A stretch of 64,000 bases of DNA, from contig OZ021724.1 in assembly GCA_963978545.1 (NCBI GenBank), positions 100,762,163-100,826,162 of the forward strand, written 5' to 3'. The position numbers and the translations under genes are program-made. Positions 1 through 11,765 of this stretch are shown one piece after another. This stretch comes from Linyphia triangularis (lineage: Eukaryota; Arthropoda; Arachnida; Araneae; Linyphiidae). Each line of letters starts with the position of its first letter. The first letter of the stretch is position 1. The notes under the pieces were generated by a model. The model ran no database searches, had not been told where the DNA came from, and saw only the letters and a list, made by a program, of their open reading frames with translations.

Positions 1-402
1 ACGATTCATATATCTGGCGATGATCTACTTGAATCTATTAAAAGGGAGCCAAGTTGGCAAAAAATATTACGTCACTTATGACGTAACTGATGTCGTCAAT
101 TTGGCTTAAGTTTTCCGAGCCAAAGATCAGAAATCGTTTGCGCTTTTTCTCATTGAAAATCAAAATGAAGTGGGTTGCCAGACGAATAAGTTTGCTCTAT
201 TTTTGGCAAGTTATAACATACTTGGCAATCGGATTTTAGTTCAACTCATTCCAAGTCGATTATTGATCAATTACGGCCATTTTGGCACGGCAGACCTGTG
301 GTTTCCTAATCTACTCACTTTTCTCTAATTTCTATAAAAAATTCAGAATGATGTTCGATGGGGTGCAAAAATTGCAGTCGCCTCTCGGACTAAAAGACCT
401 GA
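1..402. repeat. Rep-3 dispersed repeat, copy 1 (left-truncated by window)
   Basis: About 200-400 matches 12470-12640: both run from a TTGGCAAGTTATRRC block through GGCCATTTTGGCACGGCAGACC to GATGTTCGATGGGGTGCAAA and GCAGTCGCCTCTC. The 5' part (46-120) carries TTGGC motifs and an ACGTCACTTATGACGTAA inverted motif. No coding potential is seen. The family is not recognised; the other copy folds back on itself, which suggests a non-autonomous DNA element, but no terminal duplication can be seen here. Confidence 0.55.
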
Positions 403-655
403 CTATAGTCTCTCGCCTCTGAATATCATAACTAGCATTGGATGAGGAAATACAAGATGGTACTAAAGGGTCAAAACAATAAAGTTAGATATCTTGAACT
501 AGATCTTGCATGGAGTGCGATTTTACCCCATACATTACTTTTTCCGAATCTTCGGTATGTACAGCATTAATAAATGGCCTTTACATATTCATGTTAAAAT
601 ATTTAAGCATTATTAATAGCTTCATTCAATCTTAGGATAATACAAAAAAAAAAAA
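403..655. other. Unassigned AT-rich spacer
   Basis: No repeat match, ORF or RNA gene is recognised. It ends in a short poly-A run next to the start of Rep-2. Confidence 0.4.
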
Positions 656-1500
656 ACTCAGGGATGTGGAACATCGCACAACTTTCATTTACACTATATA
701 TAATATACACTATAGTAAAATTTAACATAGTGTTACTTACCATTTTCTTATTTTCACCCATTTAAATAAAAATGGCCAGTTTGGCGATATTTTTGGCAAT
801 AATTTTTACACGAGGGAAATAAACCCCGAAATTGTAAAATTGGTGGTTTTATTCGATAGACATTACATTGTCCTTGCTTGTGCGTAAAACGCAAAAAAAA
901 AAAAAAAATATCAATTGTTGAGGGACGATGCTCAAGGGCAGAAAGCTCTGTATTAAAGGCATTCGTTTTTCAACTTTTTACGCCATTAAAGCATTTTTCC
1001 GTGAATTTCGGAGGTGGGGATGTATAGCGACATTATCACAGCAATTTTGATCAAAATCGTTAGAGCCGTTTTTAAGCAGTCATTGAAAAACTTGATTTTT
1101 TCAATGGCAGTTACCTTATGCGCATGCGCGATTTTGACGAAAACCTTAATGGTAAGTCCCATAGCCGCCACCTACTCGCACATCAAATTTGAACATCGTA
1201 TGTCAATTTGTTCGGGAGTGATGCTGACCACAGACACACATTTTTTCTTGATCACTTTTTTGAAATCAGTTAGGTTGTTTTCAGATTATCTGGCACGGTC
1301 AGCAACACGAGGGCTATAATGCGCCGAAACATTCGTCATTTGAAAAGCCAACATACATTTACAAACACCCATGCCTAACACGGGACTCGGAACCCGCAAC
1401 CTCGCTGTCTAGAAGCTAGCACGCTAACCACTATACCGTTTGGTCGGCTTTGAAATCAGGATGTTCCACAAAATGGAGAAATGCAAAAAAAATACGAATC
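656..1500 (+). repeat. Rep-2 dispersed repeat, copy 1, split by a SINE-A
   Basis: This copy begins GGGATGTGGAACATCGCACA and includes a GGCCAGTTTGGCGATATTTTT block, TTACGCCATTAAAGCATTTTT, ATCAAAATCGTTAGAGCCGT, a CTTATGCGCATGCGCGATTTTG block and a tail with GCTGACCACAGACACACA. It continues past the SINE-A (1270-1448) as TTTGAAATCAGGATGTTCCA. The closest full relative is 55865-56440; 7376-7640 is a 3' part and 12079-12190 a 5' part. The 3' phrase 'AAAATCGTTAGAGCCGTTTTT ... CAGACACACA' resembles 3' ends of RTE-like LINEs in invertebrates, which is an inference. Short ORFs across it are not conserved between copies. Confidence 0.6.
1270..1448 (-). mobile_element. SINE-A copy 1
   Basis: This is a tRNA-derived SINE read right to left: head GCCGACCAAACGGTATAGTG with A-box-like TAGTGGTTAGCGTGC, B box GGTTCCGAGTCC (one extra C), then a body ending in the (CCAA)n-type tail. 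An 11-bp target-site duplication TTTGAAATCAG lies at 1259-1269 and 1449-1459. It is inserted in Rep-2; the uninterrupted site is visible in the Rep-2 copy near 7600. Confidence 0.85.
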
Positions 1501-2434
1501 CAAGGTCAGCCCTCTTGCGTATGTACTAATTTTTAACGGGGCAGTATTTAACTGTCGCATCCACGTAATCCTCAAAAACAGCCAGAAACATTCCTCCTAA
1601 TTCCGCTTTCAACAATAAAACCGTCTTTCTTATCAAGAACATACATCTTCTTATCACGATGTCACGAACGATGGCACGTAATTAAACCAGCTGTTGTCAG
1701 TCCACATAATAGCATCCAGTCAAACAAAAGCTATACCCGACATAAAAAGTATCCATTGACCTGGTGGTAATGGTCATTAAATTGAAACTTAAACCCCGTA
1801 TTTAAAGCTGCATTCCCGATATCGCCATCTTGACAGTTAATCTTTTTTGCCGTCTTCGGAACAGATGGACCCTCACCTGTCTGTGTAGTAATTGCGGGTT
1901 AAAGTTTTCCATAAAACGACACAAAAGACAGGTTTGGGGTGAGAAGAACCACATGTTCTCTTGCTTGTCTTTTTTTGTTTTCATCAGCAAATACCTATGA
2001 AAGCCATTTGGGAATTTTAATGTCCGCAGAAAATCCGTCTGCTGGTGATGGGGCTATTTTATGGATGTCCTGTTCGAGCTTTAAATGTGGCTTTTAGGGA
2101 GGTAAAGAGGAGTGTTGGTAAGAATGCCAATGGATGTTTTTTGTAGTAAGATACTAGTTGAGACAAGCCATCAATGGATTTAAAAGTCACCTGACAATTA
2201 AATATAAATGACCTGATGTCAAGATTGTTAATGGTGGGTAAGAAATGAGCAAATCAGAAAATTTGCTTACTCTGATTTAGTCAATGTCCAGCAAATAAGT
2301 TGAACAAGCACTATAGCCACAGTAGTGGGTATGATGTCACTTTTTATGTTCTGACGTTGCTGGTCAACTCCATTTCCTGAGAAATTTCCGATTCATGTTT
2401 ATGAGTATCATACAATAAAAACTGTTAATGTCAG
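1501..2434. other. Unassigned stretch
   Basis: No gene or family match is recognised. The only ORFs are short and lack support from motifs or splice signals. Confidence 0.35.
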
Positions 2435-2445
2435 TAAATGCTTTT

Positions 2446-2614
2446 GGTTGGTTGTTTTCAGATTATCTGGCACCTTCAGCAACACGTGGGTTATGATGCT
2501 CCGAAACATTCGTCATTAGACATACATTTACAAAAACCATGACTAACACGGGACTCGAACCCGCAACCTCGCAGTCTAGAAGCTAGCATGCTAACCACTA
2601 TATCGTTTGGTCGG
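2446..2614 (-). mobile_element. SINE-A copy 2
   Basis: The head (right end) and B box GGGTTCGAGTCCCG are intact. There is a small internal deletion after CGTCATTAGA that removes the usual ACAAGCCA segment. An 11-bp duplication TAAATGCTTTT is seen at 2435-2445 and 2619-2629, leaving four extra bases (ACAA) beyond the head. Confidence 0.85.
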
Positions 2615-2629
2615 ACAATAAATGCTTTT

Positions 2630-4993
2630 ATAGCCTGCACCAAATAAAACAACAAAAGTTATAGTCAAAAGAATTTAAGTTTATGGATTTCCATCTTTTG
2701 CGCATTGGCCATTTTTCAATGATAACTCTTTTTGATGCGCCAACAAGTAAGCATAGTTAACTGCTGACTTTTCCTCTAATAAAGCCGTTTTAAAGTGGGG
2801 TAATAATTCAGTCCAAACTGTGATAAAAACAACATCCTGAGGCAAAGAATTTGACATTCTTACCCGTAACAAGGATCGTTACTCATTTACTGCAATTTTC
2901 TTCGCTAAGCTAACGTGGAGTTATGCAACTTGTGAAATAAAATCACAAGACCTGAAGATTTTTCACAAAAAGAGCCGATAATGACGAAGATAAACGACGG
3001 AACAACTCCCACTCCAGCATTTATTGGGATGGTCGCTTCGAGACGCTTTTTTAATGAGGTCTGGGATCACAAAATAAACTCAGTTTAAAACGCCCTGCAA
3101 CCTGTTCTCGTCTTTTTCACTTTGCGAAATCCCCGGCGACAAAACCATTTATCACTCTTCGAAGATGGAAAAAAGTTCTTAAAAAGTCCGCCATAAATAA
3201 CCCTTTTTGTGCTAATAAGAGCCCCCCCCTCCGACAATGGCGCCAATCTCAACACCTCCGCCCAGCCAACTCTTCAATAGGGCTGTTTGCTATTTACTCC
3301 GGCGTAGGTGGGCCATTACGGAGGCGGTTAATCCTATATGGACCCAAAGCCCATTCAATGGCCACACATATTCACAGCTGCCCTCACAAAAGGCCCAAAC
3401 ACAAACAGAAGGGTGGAAAATTATAAGTCCTATCGTCAACAGCTGTCAAACTGCTGGATAGGGGGTTTGAGGGATTGCCCTTTTTGTGGGGAAGGACTTC
3501 TTTCGAATCTCTCACCCCCTTCCATTATTAATATTGAAGGGCATTCTTCTGTGGCATCAGAAATTCTTTTGAGTCGGGAGGGTGGTGGACAGTGGTCAAG
3601 AAATTGGAGAAGGGCTTTATGGTCCTTCTTCTGACTCAATATTGATGGGGAGGAGGGGTGCAAGATGAGATGTATGGCGGAAGTGGGGTTCGGTCTGTTT
3701 TATAGAGGGGCCATGGAATTTTGTAGGGGGTGGGATAATCACAGTCATGGTAAGACTGAAGAGGATGTTATGATTTAGATGTACCCTTCTGTTTCCGAGA
3801 CTGAAAGTTGACTGCGATTTTCTTGTCAGAACTTTGCATTTGCATAACTCAGTCTGGAATTTCAACAGAAGTTGTCATATCATGGAATGCTGCTTAGAAT
3901 AGATTTTTTTTTTATAACAATGGTTGTTAGAATCACAGAATTATATTTTTGTAGAAGGGGACTATTCCATCACGGAGGTAGAAATTCGATTGAAAGATGT
4001 ATTTTATGATATATTTTTTTTAAGGAATGTAAAATAACTGAGGAAGAACTATATTGACTGTATGCAAGAGATATTTTAAATGGGGTTCCATTGAATGGAA
4101 TCATTTGGGACATGCTTGTGGCCTATCACAAAACAACTTTAAAGACAAATTCGAATTTTGCATTCCATTAGCCAATCACAATGCACATTTTATATAGCTT
4201 CGATCTTAACAGTTGACGGTGACGTAACTTTGCATGAGCTTCGTTAAGCTATCCCAAGAAATAGGATGTTGCCTAAATGGGAACTAATCTTCGCAGTGAA
4301 TATGGAGCTAATACATATGACATCATGGCTCTTCTAAGTTGGATTAAAATATGATGTATACGTTCCTAAACTCCTGTGTGTTGGCATTTATGTTTTGATA
4401 TTTTCCCAACGTTTTTAATCTCGTCACCGTGTTGTGCCTAAACTCCGTCTCTTCATATATTTATTTTTTACCTAACCGTTACAGAATGTGCTTCTTGGAC
4501 ACAAATATTTTGTTATGGATTTTATGCATGATGTGGTTACAGTTATCAAAATTTCCTGGCGGCACGGTTTGTTGTTGACCATCGATGGTTGTGACTCGTT
4601 ACAATGGCAATGCCTATAGGTGCTACTGCCAATTTTTATTTCAAAATTTGCATTTTTTTTTTAAGGTTGGGATTGTCATTAGGTGTGAAGTATTGATGAA
4701 AAAACACATTTTCAAAATAATATCCGGGATAAAGTCTTACTAAAAACAGTTATGCAATATTCTTCCTTCAAAAACTTGTCTAGAGTAGTTATTTAAATTT
4801 TTCCAGAACACCCCACGTCGAATATGCGCACACCTGATTTGCAGCGTCTGGTTCCGAGACTGCACCTTTAGTGAACCCACCCTTTCACCTCGCGCATTCA
4901 TAAAATATTCCTTTCTTAAAATAATAATCGTCTGAGCTTCCTAATAACAGGGGGAATTCGAAAACTTGTTTATCCTTCACGCAGCGCCATTTT

Positions 4994-5025
<32 letters not shown>

Positions 5026-5481
5026 GCGAAAGGGCCTTTCGCTTTGGCCTTACAATGCCTATAAAAGTGGCTTTACTGAAAATTAGACCCATTTCCGTGG
5101 CAATTAACAGAGTGTTCGTGCGACCTTTAAACCGGCCTTTTTGAAATAATAATAACAAAAAAAAAGAGTTGCTGGAAAATGTCTTCATTTCTTATTCGTT
5201 TGTGTGAGGCTTATTCTTGTGCCTTTCACTTTTCCAAAGATTTCGAATTAAAAAGAAATGGTGAAGAGTCTGGGTAAAAATAAATACCAAAATTATTTCC
5301 TAAGAAAACTTTTTTTTTTTTTGAGTAGGGAATGTGAATGAATGAAAAGAATTCGTTTTTATTTGCGCGGGAATAATTATTCGTGTTTTGGATGTTCGCT
5401 TAAATTATGGTAATTTCGAGTGATAATTCGGATTGTGGGTTCTTCCAGAAAATAATTATTTATTTCTCTTCTTTTTTGCAG
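2630..5481. other. Mostly unique DNA with a GC-richer island and poly-T run
   Basis: No coding gene is supported. Positions 3200-3870 are richer in G and C and contain overlapping short ORFs on both strands with no recognised domain. A 27-base poly-T run lies at 4997-5023. Position 4212 on holds a TGACGTAA motif resembling a CRE/ATF site. No repeat family used elsewhere in the window is seen here, so this is one of the longer non-repetitive stretches and a candidate regulatory region, by inference only. Confidence 0.35.
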
Positions 5482-5547
5482 GTTTTTTTAAGAAAAAGTG
5501 CTGTTGATTAGTGGATACACAACACGGTACATTCGACTTTTGCAAAG
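5482..5547 (+). other. Candidate short exon (weak)
   Basis: A pyrimidine tract followed by TTTTTTGCAG (AG at 5480-5481) is a good splice acceptor, and GCAAAG|GTAAGC at 5547/5548 is a good donor. The 66 bases between them have stops in all three forward frames, so if real it would be untranslated. No linked exon can be shown, and chance pairing is quite possible. Confidence 0.2.
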
Positions 5548-5729
5548 GTAAGCGTGCTTTTTATTATTATTATTTATTTTTATTCTCTAATTCATCGGAA
5601 TGTCGCTGTTTTTACTTCATTGCGCAGTGTGTTCTTTGAGATTTTATCCAATATTATAGACTGGAAATCGTCTTGTAAAATATTTATTAATTAATTAAAA
5701 AAATTTAATTAAAAAATAATCAAAACTTT

Positions 5730-6110
5730 AAAATTATGTTTGGCAAAAGTCCACTTAGAAGGCCAACACTACTTATAATGAAAATTTCAGAGCTGTAGCC
5801 CTATTGGAAATCATTTTCTAAAATATATATTAATGAATTAAAGAAATTAATTAAAAAACTAATTAAAATTTTTAAATAAAGTTTTTTAAAAGTACGATTA
5901 AAAGGCTAAAACTACTTATGTTGAAAATTTCTGAGCTGTACCTCTATTTGAAGTCATGTTTTAAAAAAATAATTAAAAGAGAAGTAATTGAAATTTTAAA
6001 ATTCTGTTTGTCATAGGCACAATTAGAAGACCAAAACTAGTTATGTTGAAATTTTTAGAACTCTACTCCAATTTTAAGTAACTTTTTATAGATCCACAGA
6101 CACACAGCTT
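5730..6110 (+). repeat. Degenerate tandem repeat, three units of about 115-140 bp
   Basis: Three diverged units follow each other. Each has an AGAAGGCC/AAAAGGCT/AGAAGACC block, then AMACTASTTATRWTGAAAATTT, then a GAGCTGTA/GAACTCTA block and an AT-rich spacer. The last unit ends TAGATCCACAGACACACAG, similar in style to the Rep-2 tail. No coding capacity. Confidence 0.55.
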
Positions 6111-7130
6111 GTTTTATTATTATAAATAATTAATTGTACAATTTTCTAAAAAGGATGTATTTTTACATTACTTTAAGTCGGAAACAGGCATTATTAGCGT
6201 ATAAAACTCACTCTAATATAGAGGAGTTGGGGAGGGGGGATTAATTCTTATCAAAGGCCGCCATGGAATGGGAGCCGAAATGCTGTGTCGCCATTCGTCA
6301 AAATCAAAATACGTTGTAACATTACTTTTACAATAACTTTACATAAATAAAACAAATTATTAGTTGTTGTTTTTTAATTCCGTAATGTAAATAAAGTATT
6401 ATCAATTAGTTCTTTTTAAAGTGGATTATTTACTTCTGAATCGAATTAGCGATTTGTAGAACTGTCACTGTGACGTCATAAGGCCAAAAGTTATCTGTTT
6501 ACGTTTTTATTTTTATTTCCAATTCAGAGGCAAATAATCGTCTGCACGTTAAAAATAGTCATGACATTATTTTTTATTTAATTTTAGAATTATTGATTAT
6601 AAATTATACTGATTTTTATGCAAAGTTATCGTGATACTAACTATACATAAGTGATTTCATTCCAACAAATGGTAACACTGCTTTCTCTGTCAAATTCAAT
6701 GGCTGTCACTCAATTTTTCGATATTCAAGGAACACAGTGAACGCTAGCGATGCCAGAATTATATTTTTATAGTCTGAGTGAGGTAGGGACAAAATTATAA
6801 TTTTCTTTCATCTGAGGATCAACTTTGAACGAATAATTTTGTTCACCAGTCGCCCTGCGCTCTGATTGGGTGATTGGAGCGTTGTGTGGCCAATTCATTA
6901 AAACTCTTATAGTATCCGTGATTAGAAAAATGAAATATTAATTAAAATTCAAAATAAAAAGCTCTTATTTTCTCCATCCGCCAGCGTATTCGGTAGGGTC
7001 TAGTAGGCCTGTCCGCTAATTATACAAGTACCAATGATCAGTAAGTCACGTTGGTTTGTTTCGTTTCGCGTAGGGCGCAAATCAATTCAGCCCCGTTGAC
7101 TTTTTCCGCATTAACAAGGAGGATGAGGTC
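6111..7130. other. Unassigned AT-rich stretch
   Basis: No ORF of note, RNA gene or matched repeat. A TGTGACGTCATAAGG motif occurs near 6469. Confidence 0.35.
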
Positions 7131-7145
7131 ATTTGCCATTAGTGG

Positions 7146-7222
7146 GAATGAGGAGGGAATCGAACCTGAAAACTTGAGGGGTGTTGAGACTCCCTCTCCC
7201 CTTGACCAATGACCCGTGTGCG
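7146..7222 (-). repeat. tRNA-like relic (A and B box only)
   Basis: On the minus strand a TGGTCAAGGGG A-box-like motif is followed about 40 bases later by a perfect GGTTCGATTCC B box. The T stem flanking the B box does not pair well and no full cloverleaf can be drawn, so it is more likely a tRNA-derived SINE head or decayed tRNA than a working gene. Confidence 0.3.
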
Positions 7223-7375
7223 TTCGTGTTCTGGCCAGATAGCCCCCTCCCCCTCTCCCCTGTGGGACATGAGGGTGGGGGGGAGAGTTTTTAATTTACT
7301 CTTGGGGATTGAGGTGGACAAAAAAATTAATGTTCTTTTTTCTTTTGGGTGGGATTTCTGATGTAAGCTCAAGAG

Positions 7376-7640
7376 ATTTTAATCAAAATCGTTAGAGCCG
7401 TTTTTTAGCAGTTGTTGAGAAACATGATTTTTCGTGATTCCAACCTTATGCGCATGCGCGATTTTGTCGAAAACCCTAATGGTAGGTCCGATGGCCGCCA
7501 CCAATACGAACACCAAATTTGAACATCGTAGGTCAATTTTTTCGGGAGTTATGCTGACCACAGACACACAGACCGACATTTTGTTTTAGACCACTATTTT
7601 GAAATCAGGATGTTCCAAAAAGTGGAGAAATGAGAAAGGG
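7376..7640 (+). repeat. Rep-2 3' part, copy 2
   Basis: It matches Rep-2 from ATCAAAATCGTTAGAGCCGT through CTTATGCGCATGCGCGATTTTG to GCTGACCACAGACACACA, and continues as ATTTTGAAATCAGGATGTTCC. This uninterrupted stretch near 7600-7620 is the empty counterpart of the SINE-A insertion at 1270-1448. Confidence 0.65.
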
Positions 7641-8164
7641 AAAAAAAAAAATCCTTTTTTGACCGAATGCTATACTTTTATTACCCTATGTAAACGTATG
7701 GATAATTGAAAGCAAAAAACCAATAAAACAAACACAGGAAAATATATTGTAGTCTTCATATTATACGAACAATTTTCCCCTGCTCGTTTTAACCGTTATT
7801 TATTAGTCCGTCCAAAGCATATTCTTGTCGCTTTGTATTTCAGCAGACCTTCATTTACCGATCGTTTGTATGCTCAACCAATGCTCACACTTATCGGAAC
7901 AACAAAGTTCTTTTATTGTATCTTTTTCGGTGGCAACACTGACGGGGGGGGGGGGGGAAGAAGGGGGAACTCTCACTAAATCGTCTGCAAAAGAAATTAT
8001 GCCCACGAAGAACACCTTTCGAACTGCTTGCAGATTTCATTGAAATATTATTCAAAAAACTGAATGGTTCCGTTGAACCCACTGAGATAGTGTTATTTCT
8101 TTGCTTAAATGAAAGATTCAACAAGTTTCGTTCTATTTAACAGGCTTTAGAAACTTTTGTGTGT
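7641..8164. other. Unassigned stretch with a poly-G run
   Basis: No gene recognised. A 14-base G run lies at 7944-7957. Short ORFs on both strands overlap it and look spurious. Confidence 0.35.
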
Positions 8165-8172
8165 GTGTAGAA

Positions 8173-8846
8173 TAGAGGTCGGAAATATCGATCAAAATAA
8201 ATATCGATACTATATCGTTGCATGGAAAAATATATCGATACATGATTTTTTTTTTTTGATTTGATTTTTTATTTTGCCAGAAACGAAGTTTTTCGGGGCA
8301 AATTTCTACTTTTCATGAATTCATGCCAAAATTGTTTTAATAAATAAATTATAAAATTGTTTTGATGAATAAATTATATTACCAATCAGAATAAATAAAA
8401 TACATTTGGTTGTCAATGCATAAATTCGCATTTATTTTTAAAGAAAAAATTTTGAAAAGTATTTTACCGCAAATTTTCTAATAGATATATTTTTAATATT
8501 TAAAATTATACGCAAATTCCAGGCACCACAATGGCAACAGGAAGGCGCTATGTTAATGGCTACTAATAAATTATCTTATCTTCCCATTACATTATGTTTT
8601 CTTTTTGGTTAGGGGGCCATTTTTACTGTCTCTCAGCCAAGTACAAACTTTAGTTTTTGAAGTTTTTGAAAAGGGAATAAAAAAAAAAAATCGAAAAAAC
8701 ACATGGAACTACAAAACGATCATCAAAAAACTAAAAATGTTTGAAATTACCGATATATCGGTGACTTGCATCGATATTTTTACTATCGATATTTTAATAA
8801 TAATATCGATAAAAATATCGTTATATCGATTTATCGCCGACTTCTA
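8173..8846. mobile_element. hAT-like non-autonomous element, copy 1
   Basis: The ends are TAGAGGTCGG and CCGACTTCTA (inverted), flanked by a perfect 8-bp duplication GTGTAGAA at 8165-8172 and 8847-8854. An 8-bp duplication and a TARNG-type terminus fit the hAT superfamily. Both ends are packed with ATCGATAT palindromic motifs. The interior carries a TTTGCCAGAAACGAAGTTTT block and a minus-oriented Rep-1 fragment (about 8315-8535). No transposase ORF is present, so it would need a partner. Copies 2 and 3 are at 36374-37268 and 39732-40446. Confidence 0.75.
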
Positions 8847-8854
8847 GTGTAGAA

Positions 8855-9192
8855 GCTTGCGTCAAAGTTTTCGGGTTTTGTAAGATGTTACTGATAAAAG
8901 TCACCGGCGCGATTTTGCTGCTGGACTATTTTAATTTTTGACTTTTCGTAAAATTTTGTATTTAAAAGAATCATTGCCAAACGCTCAAAGACAAAAGAGA
9001 TACATTTGTTATGACTAAAAAGCTTTCTTTTACTCAACTGGAAAGCCATGTGATAGTTTTAAACTTATTATAATAAAACACTCTGATTTCGATATGAAGG
9101 GCAAAGGTTAAGTTTTGTCCATTGTTTCATTAACTGCAAGGGAAGCTTCCCAATAACAATTCCACCTGAAAACCATTCGGGCGTGGTCTGTA
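8855..9192. other. Unassigned spacer
   Basis: Nothing recognised between the hAT-like and piggyBac-like elements. Confidence 0.35.
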
Positions 9193-9196
9193 TTAA

Positions 9197-10301
9197 CACG
9201 TTGACTGACCACGGAATTTTTTAAGATTCCGCGGTGCGTCGTCGGTACGTCGCGAAACACGTTTTTTCTGTCCAATGTGCCAAGAGAAGCCAGCACTTTG
9301 AGTGGAAAATTGTTTTAAGAATTATCACAAATCATAAAAATTCATTTCCTTGTATAAACTATTTCGTTTTGAATAAACTTTGTATAATTGTATTTTCTGT
9401 TCATTTAAGCTATACGTATAGGTTTCAACACTTTTTTTTTAAATTTTCAATTTAAAAATTAGACCTTTGCACTTTAAAAAGGACATTATTTGTTAAAATG
9501 TTTCCATATAAAAAAAAATTAAAATTTCTTCAATTTTAATATTTAATTAACATTTAAGCAACTAATTAGGCTAATCTCGAACGGTAATGACAAAAATTCT
9601 AATTCACCCACAGATACAATTTTGGTGTTCAATAATGCGGAATACCCTGCTCTATGTTTTGACCCTATTAACAGAATTTTACAGTGTGTATATTTTGCGA
9701 TATCTTGCTTTAACTGAATCTATTAGAAAAATCCAAGTTTTTTTATACAGAATCTTATCTTTAAAATTCAATTAAAAATATATTTATTTACAAATCACTT
9801 AGCATTTAGGGTCAAAACATTCAAAAATTTATGCAGAATATATAGCAAAAAACAAATTTCAAAAAATATTATTTAAACTGGAGTTATTACTGTTTGAATG
9901 TAGTTTTTTCTATTTTGCATTTCAATCTGAGATTAACTTTTAAAAAAGTATTTTTTATAAAAAAAAATATGTTATTTTTATACTAATTATTATATATTTC
10001 TTTTTTAGTATGCTCCTCCATCATAGGGTTTCCTTCTTTTGTGTTGTTTTTATTTTACTTTTGTTTTTTTACGACCTTACAAATCTTCCCCGATTTTTGG
10101 CTAGTTTTGCAATTTGAAGCCTATACGTATAGCCAAACCTGATTTTTTATTCTTTCTCCTGAAGCCATTTATTCAAACTTACACTGTTATGCTACGAGTT
10201 ATACAAATATGGCAAATAATGAAGGTACGATATATCTCGTAGCAGGGCGTCTTGGGCAAATAAACCACCTACGAGATATCTCGTAGTTGGCAGTCAACGT
10301 A
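9197..10301. mobile_element. piggyBac-like non-autonomous element at TTAA, 1.1 kb
   Basis: The left end reads TTAA|CACGTTGACTG and the right end TGGCAGTCAACGTA|TTAA, with TTAA at 9193-9196 and 10302-10305. A TTAA duplication with short inverted termini is the hallmark of piggyBac. Just inside the right end is a perfect 18-bp palindrome CTACGAGATATCTCGTAG (10269-10286), with a related half-site CGATATATCTCGTAG near 10229. The interior is AT-rich and has no transposase-like ORF. The termini match the element at 53128-53488. Confidence 0.7.
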
Positions 10302-10305
10302 TTAA

Positions 10306-10532
10306 CAGAATCAGAGAACAGTTTTTGACGCCAATTTTATGTATTTAATGGATAGGTTGTTTGTATTGGAGATTTTATGTCGTAATATTTACAGGAGAGA
10401 ACTGAAAGGGGGATGCCTTCCGGAAGGCCTAAGGGGAGTTGGTACCCTGAAATTCATTAATTATTGTCTTGGTGTTTATTATTGTTTAAAAAAATTTAAA
10501 TGTTCCCCCGTAAAAGGCTTCCTCATTTGTAA
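10306..10532. other. Short spacer with GCCTTCCGGAAGGC palindrome
   Basis: A perfect 14-bp palindrome at 10414-10427 is the same motif that recurs in the array at 17040-18700. Otherwise nothing recognised. Confidence 0.4.
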
Positions 10533-10534
10533 TA

Positions 10535-11763
10535 CACTATCTGGCCAAAAGTATCCGGACACCCAGTGGTATGGACTTAGAGCGTTCTAAGGTACATATT
10601 AATATGATGTTGGTCCCCCTTTTGCATCGATGACAGCCTGCACACGTTTGGGAAGACTTTCCACCAATTTTTGATAGGTGACCATGGGAATAGCCTTCCA
10701 GGGGTCCATCACAGCTGAAGTGAGTGCTTGCAGTGAAGATGGTCGATTTGGCTGGCTACGTAATCTGCGCTCTAATTCGTCCCAGAGGTGTTCTATGGGA
10801 TTTAGATCGGGGCTCTGAGAAGGCCAGTCCAGTTTTTGAACACCCATTTCGTCAAACCACGTCTGTGCAAGCCTCGATGTGTGAATGGAGCAGTTATCCT
10901 GCTGGAAGAGAAATGGGCCTTCCCCGAATTATTGCCATAGAGTTGGGAGCGCAGCATTGTCCAGAATGTCCACATACATCTCAGAGTTCATGTTTCTAAC
11001 CACAGGAACTAACTGACCCAGGCCAAACCACGAGAAACACCCCCACACCATTATGCTTCCACCGCCAAACTTAACAGTCGGCACAATGCAGTCACTATAG
11101 AAACGTTTGCCGGGCATCCGCAAACCCAGACGCGTCCATCCGACTGCCTGACTGTAAAGCGAGATTCATCACTCCAAAGAACACTTTTCCACATGTCCAC
11201 AGTCCAATGACGGTGAGCTCTACACCATTGCAATCGATGCTTCGCATTCAGTGGAGTGATGTTCGGCTTGTGAGCGGCTGCACGACCATGGAATCCCAAG
11301 TCTTTTAACTCTCGACGGACAGACCTGCTGCTAACACTAACGCCTGATGAACTTTTGAACTCCTGAGAAATTTCCACCAACGAGGACTTGCGATTTTGTT
11401 TCACTACTCTTTTCAGAGTTCTGCGGCTGCGTTCACCAAGTTTTTTCGGCCTACCGGTTCGTTTTTCTGCCGTTTCACTGCCTCGACGTTTCCACTTCAC
11501 AATTACATCACTCACGGTGGATTTAGGCTTCTGTAGAATGTCCGCAATCTCATGAACTGATTTCCCACAAAGGTGGCATCCCACTATTCTGCCACGATCA
11601 AACTCACTAAGCTCCTTTGACTTACTCATTGCCTCACAAACGCATAAATACAATCTGACAAACCACTACCAACACTTTTATAGCTTTCAATTACGTATCA
11701 AATTGCGTCACGCGCCAGAACCACTTTTTTAAGGGGTGTCCGGATACTTTTGGCCAGATAGTG
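10535..11763 (-). mobile_element. Tc1-like DNA transposon, 1.23 kb, nearly full length
   Basis: The terminal inverted repeats are perfect over 30 bp (10535-10564 and 11734-11763), beginning CACTATCTGGCCAAAAGTAT, and are flanked by TA at 10533-10534 and 11764-11765. Length, TA duplication and a single transposase reading on the minus strand fit the Tc1 group of the Tc1/mariner superfamily. The perfect ends suggest fairly recent insertion, but the transposase is broken (see pseudogene). It could still move if a related transposase acts in trans. Confidence 0.95.
10599..11629 (-). pseudogene. Tc1-family transposase, broken by one frameshift and one stop
   Basis: It would cut and paste the surrounding element. 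The start is taken at the ATG giving MSKSKELSEFDRGR, the usual type of Tc1 start; an upstream in-frame ATG at 11653 adds eight residues. Residues 1-110 form the paired-like helix-turn-helix region, with a GRPKK linker at about 59-63. The first catalytic Asp is in WSDESRF (about residue 154). Near 11113-11120 one base appears missing, moving the frame from DGRVWV to RMPGKRF. The next part has [10 protein letters not shown], then a TAA stop at 10929-10931. Beyond it are QQDNCSIH (second Asp) and SPDLNPIEHLWDELE (Glu), with 34 residues between, giving DD34E. The C-terminal end is intact. Total length, about 343 codons, is normal for Tc1. Confidence 0.93.
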
Positions 11764-11765
11764 TA

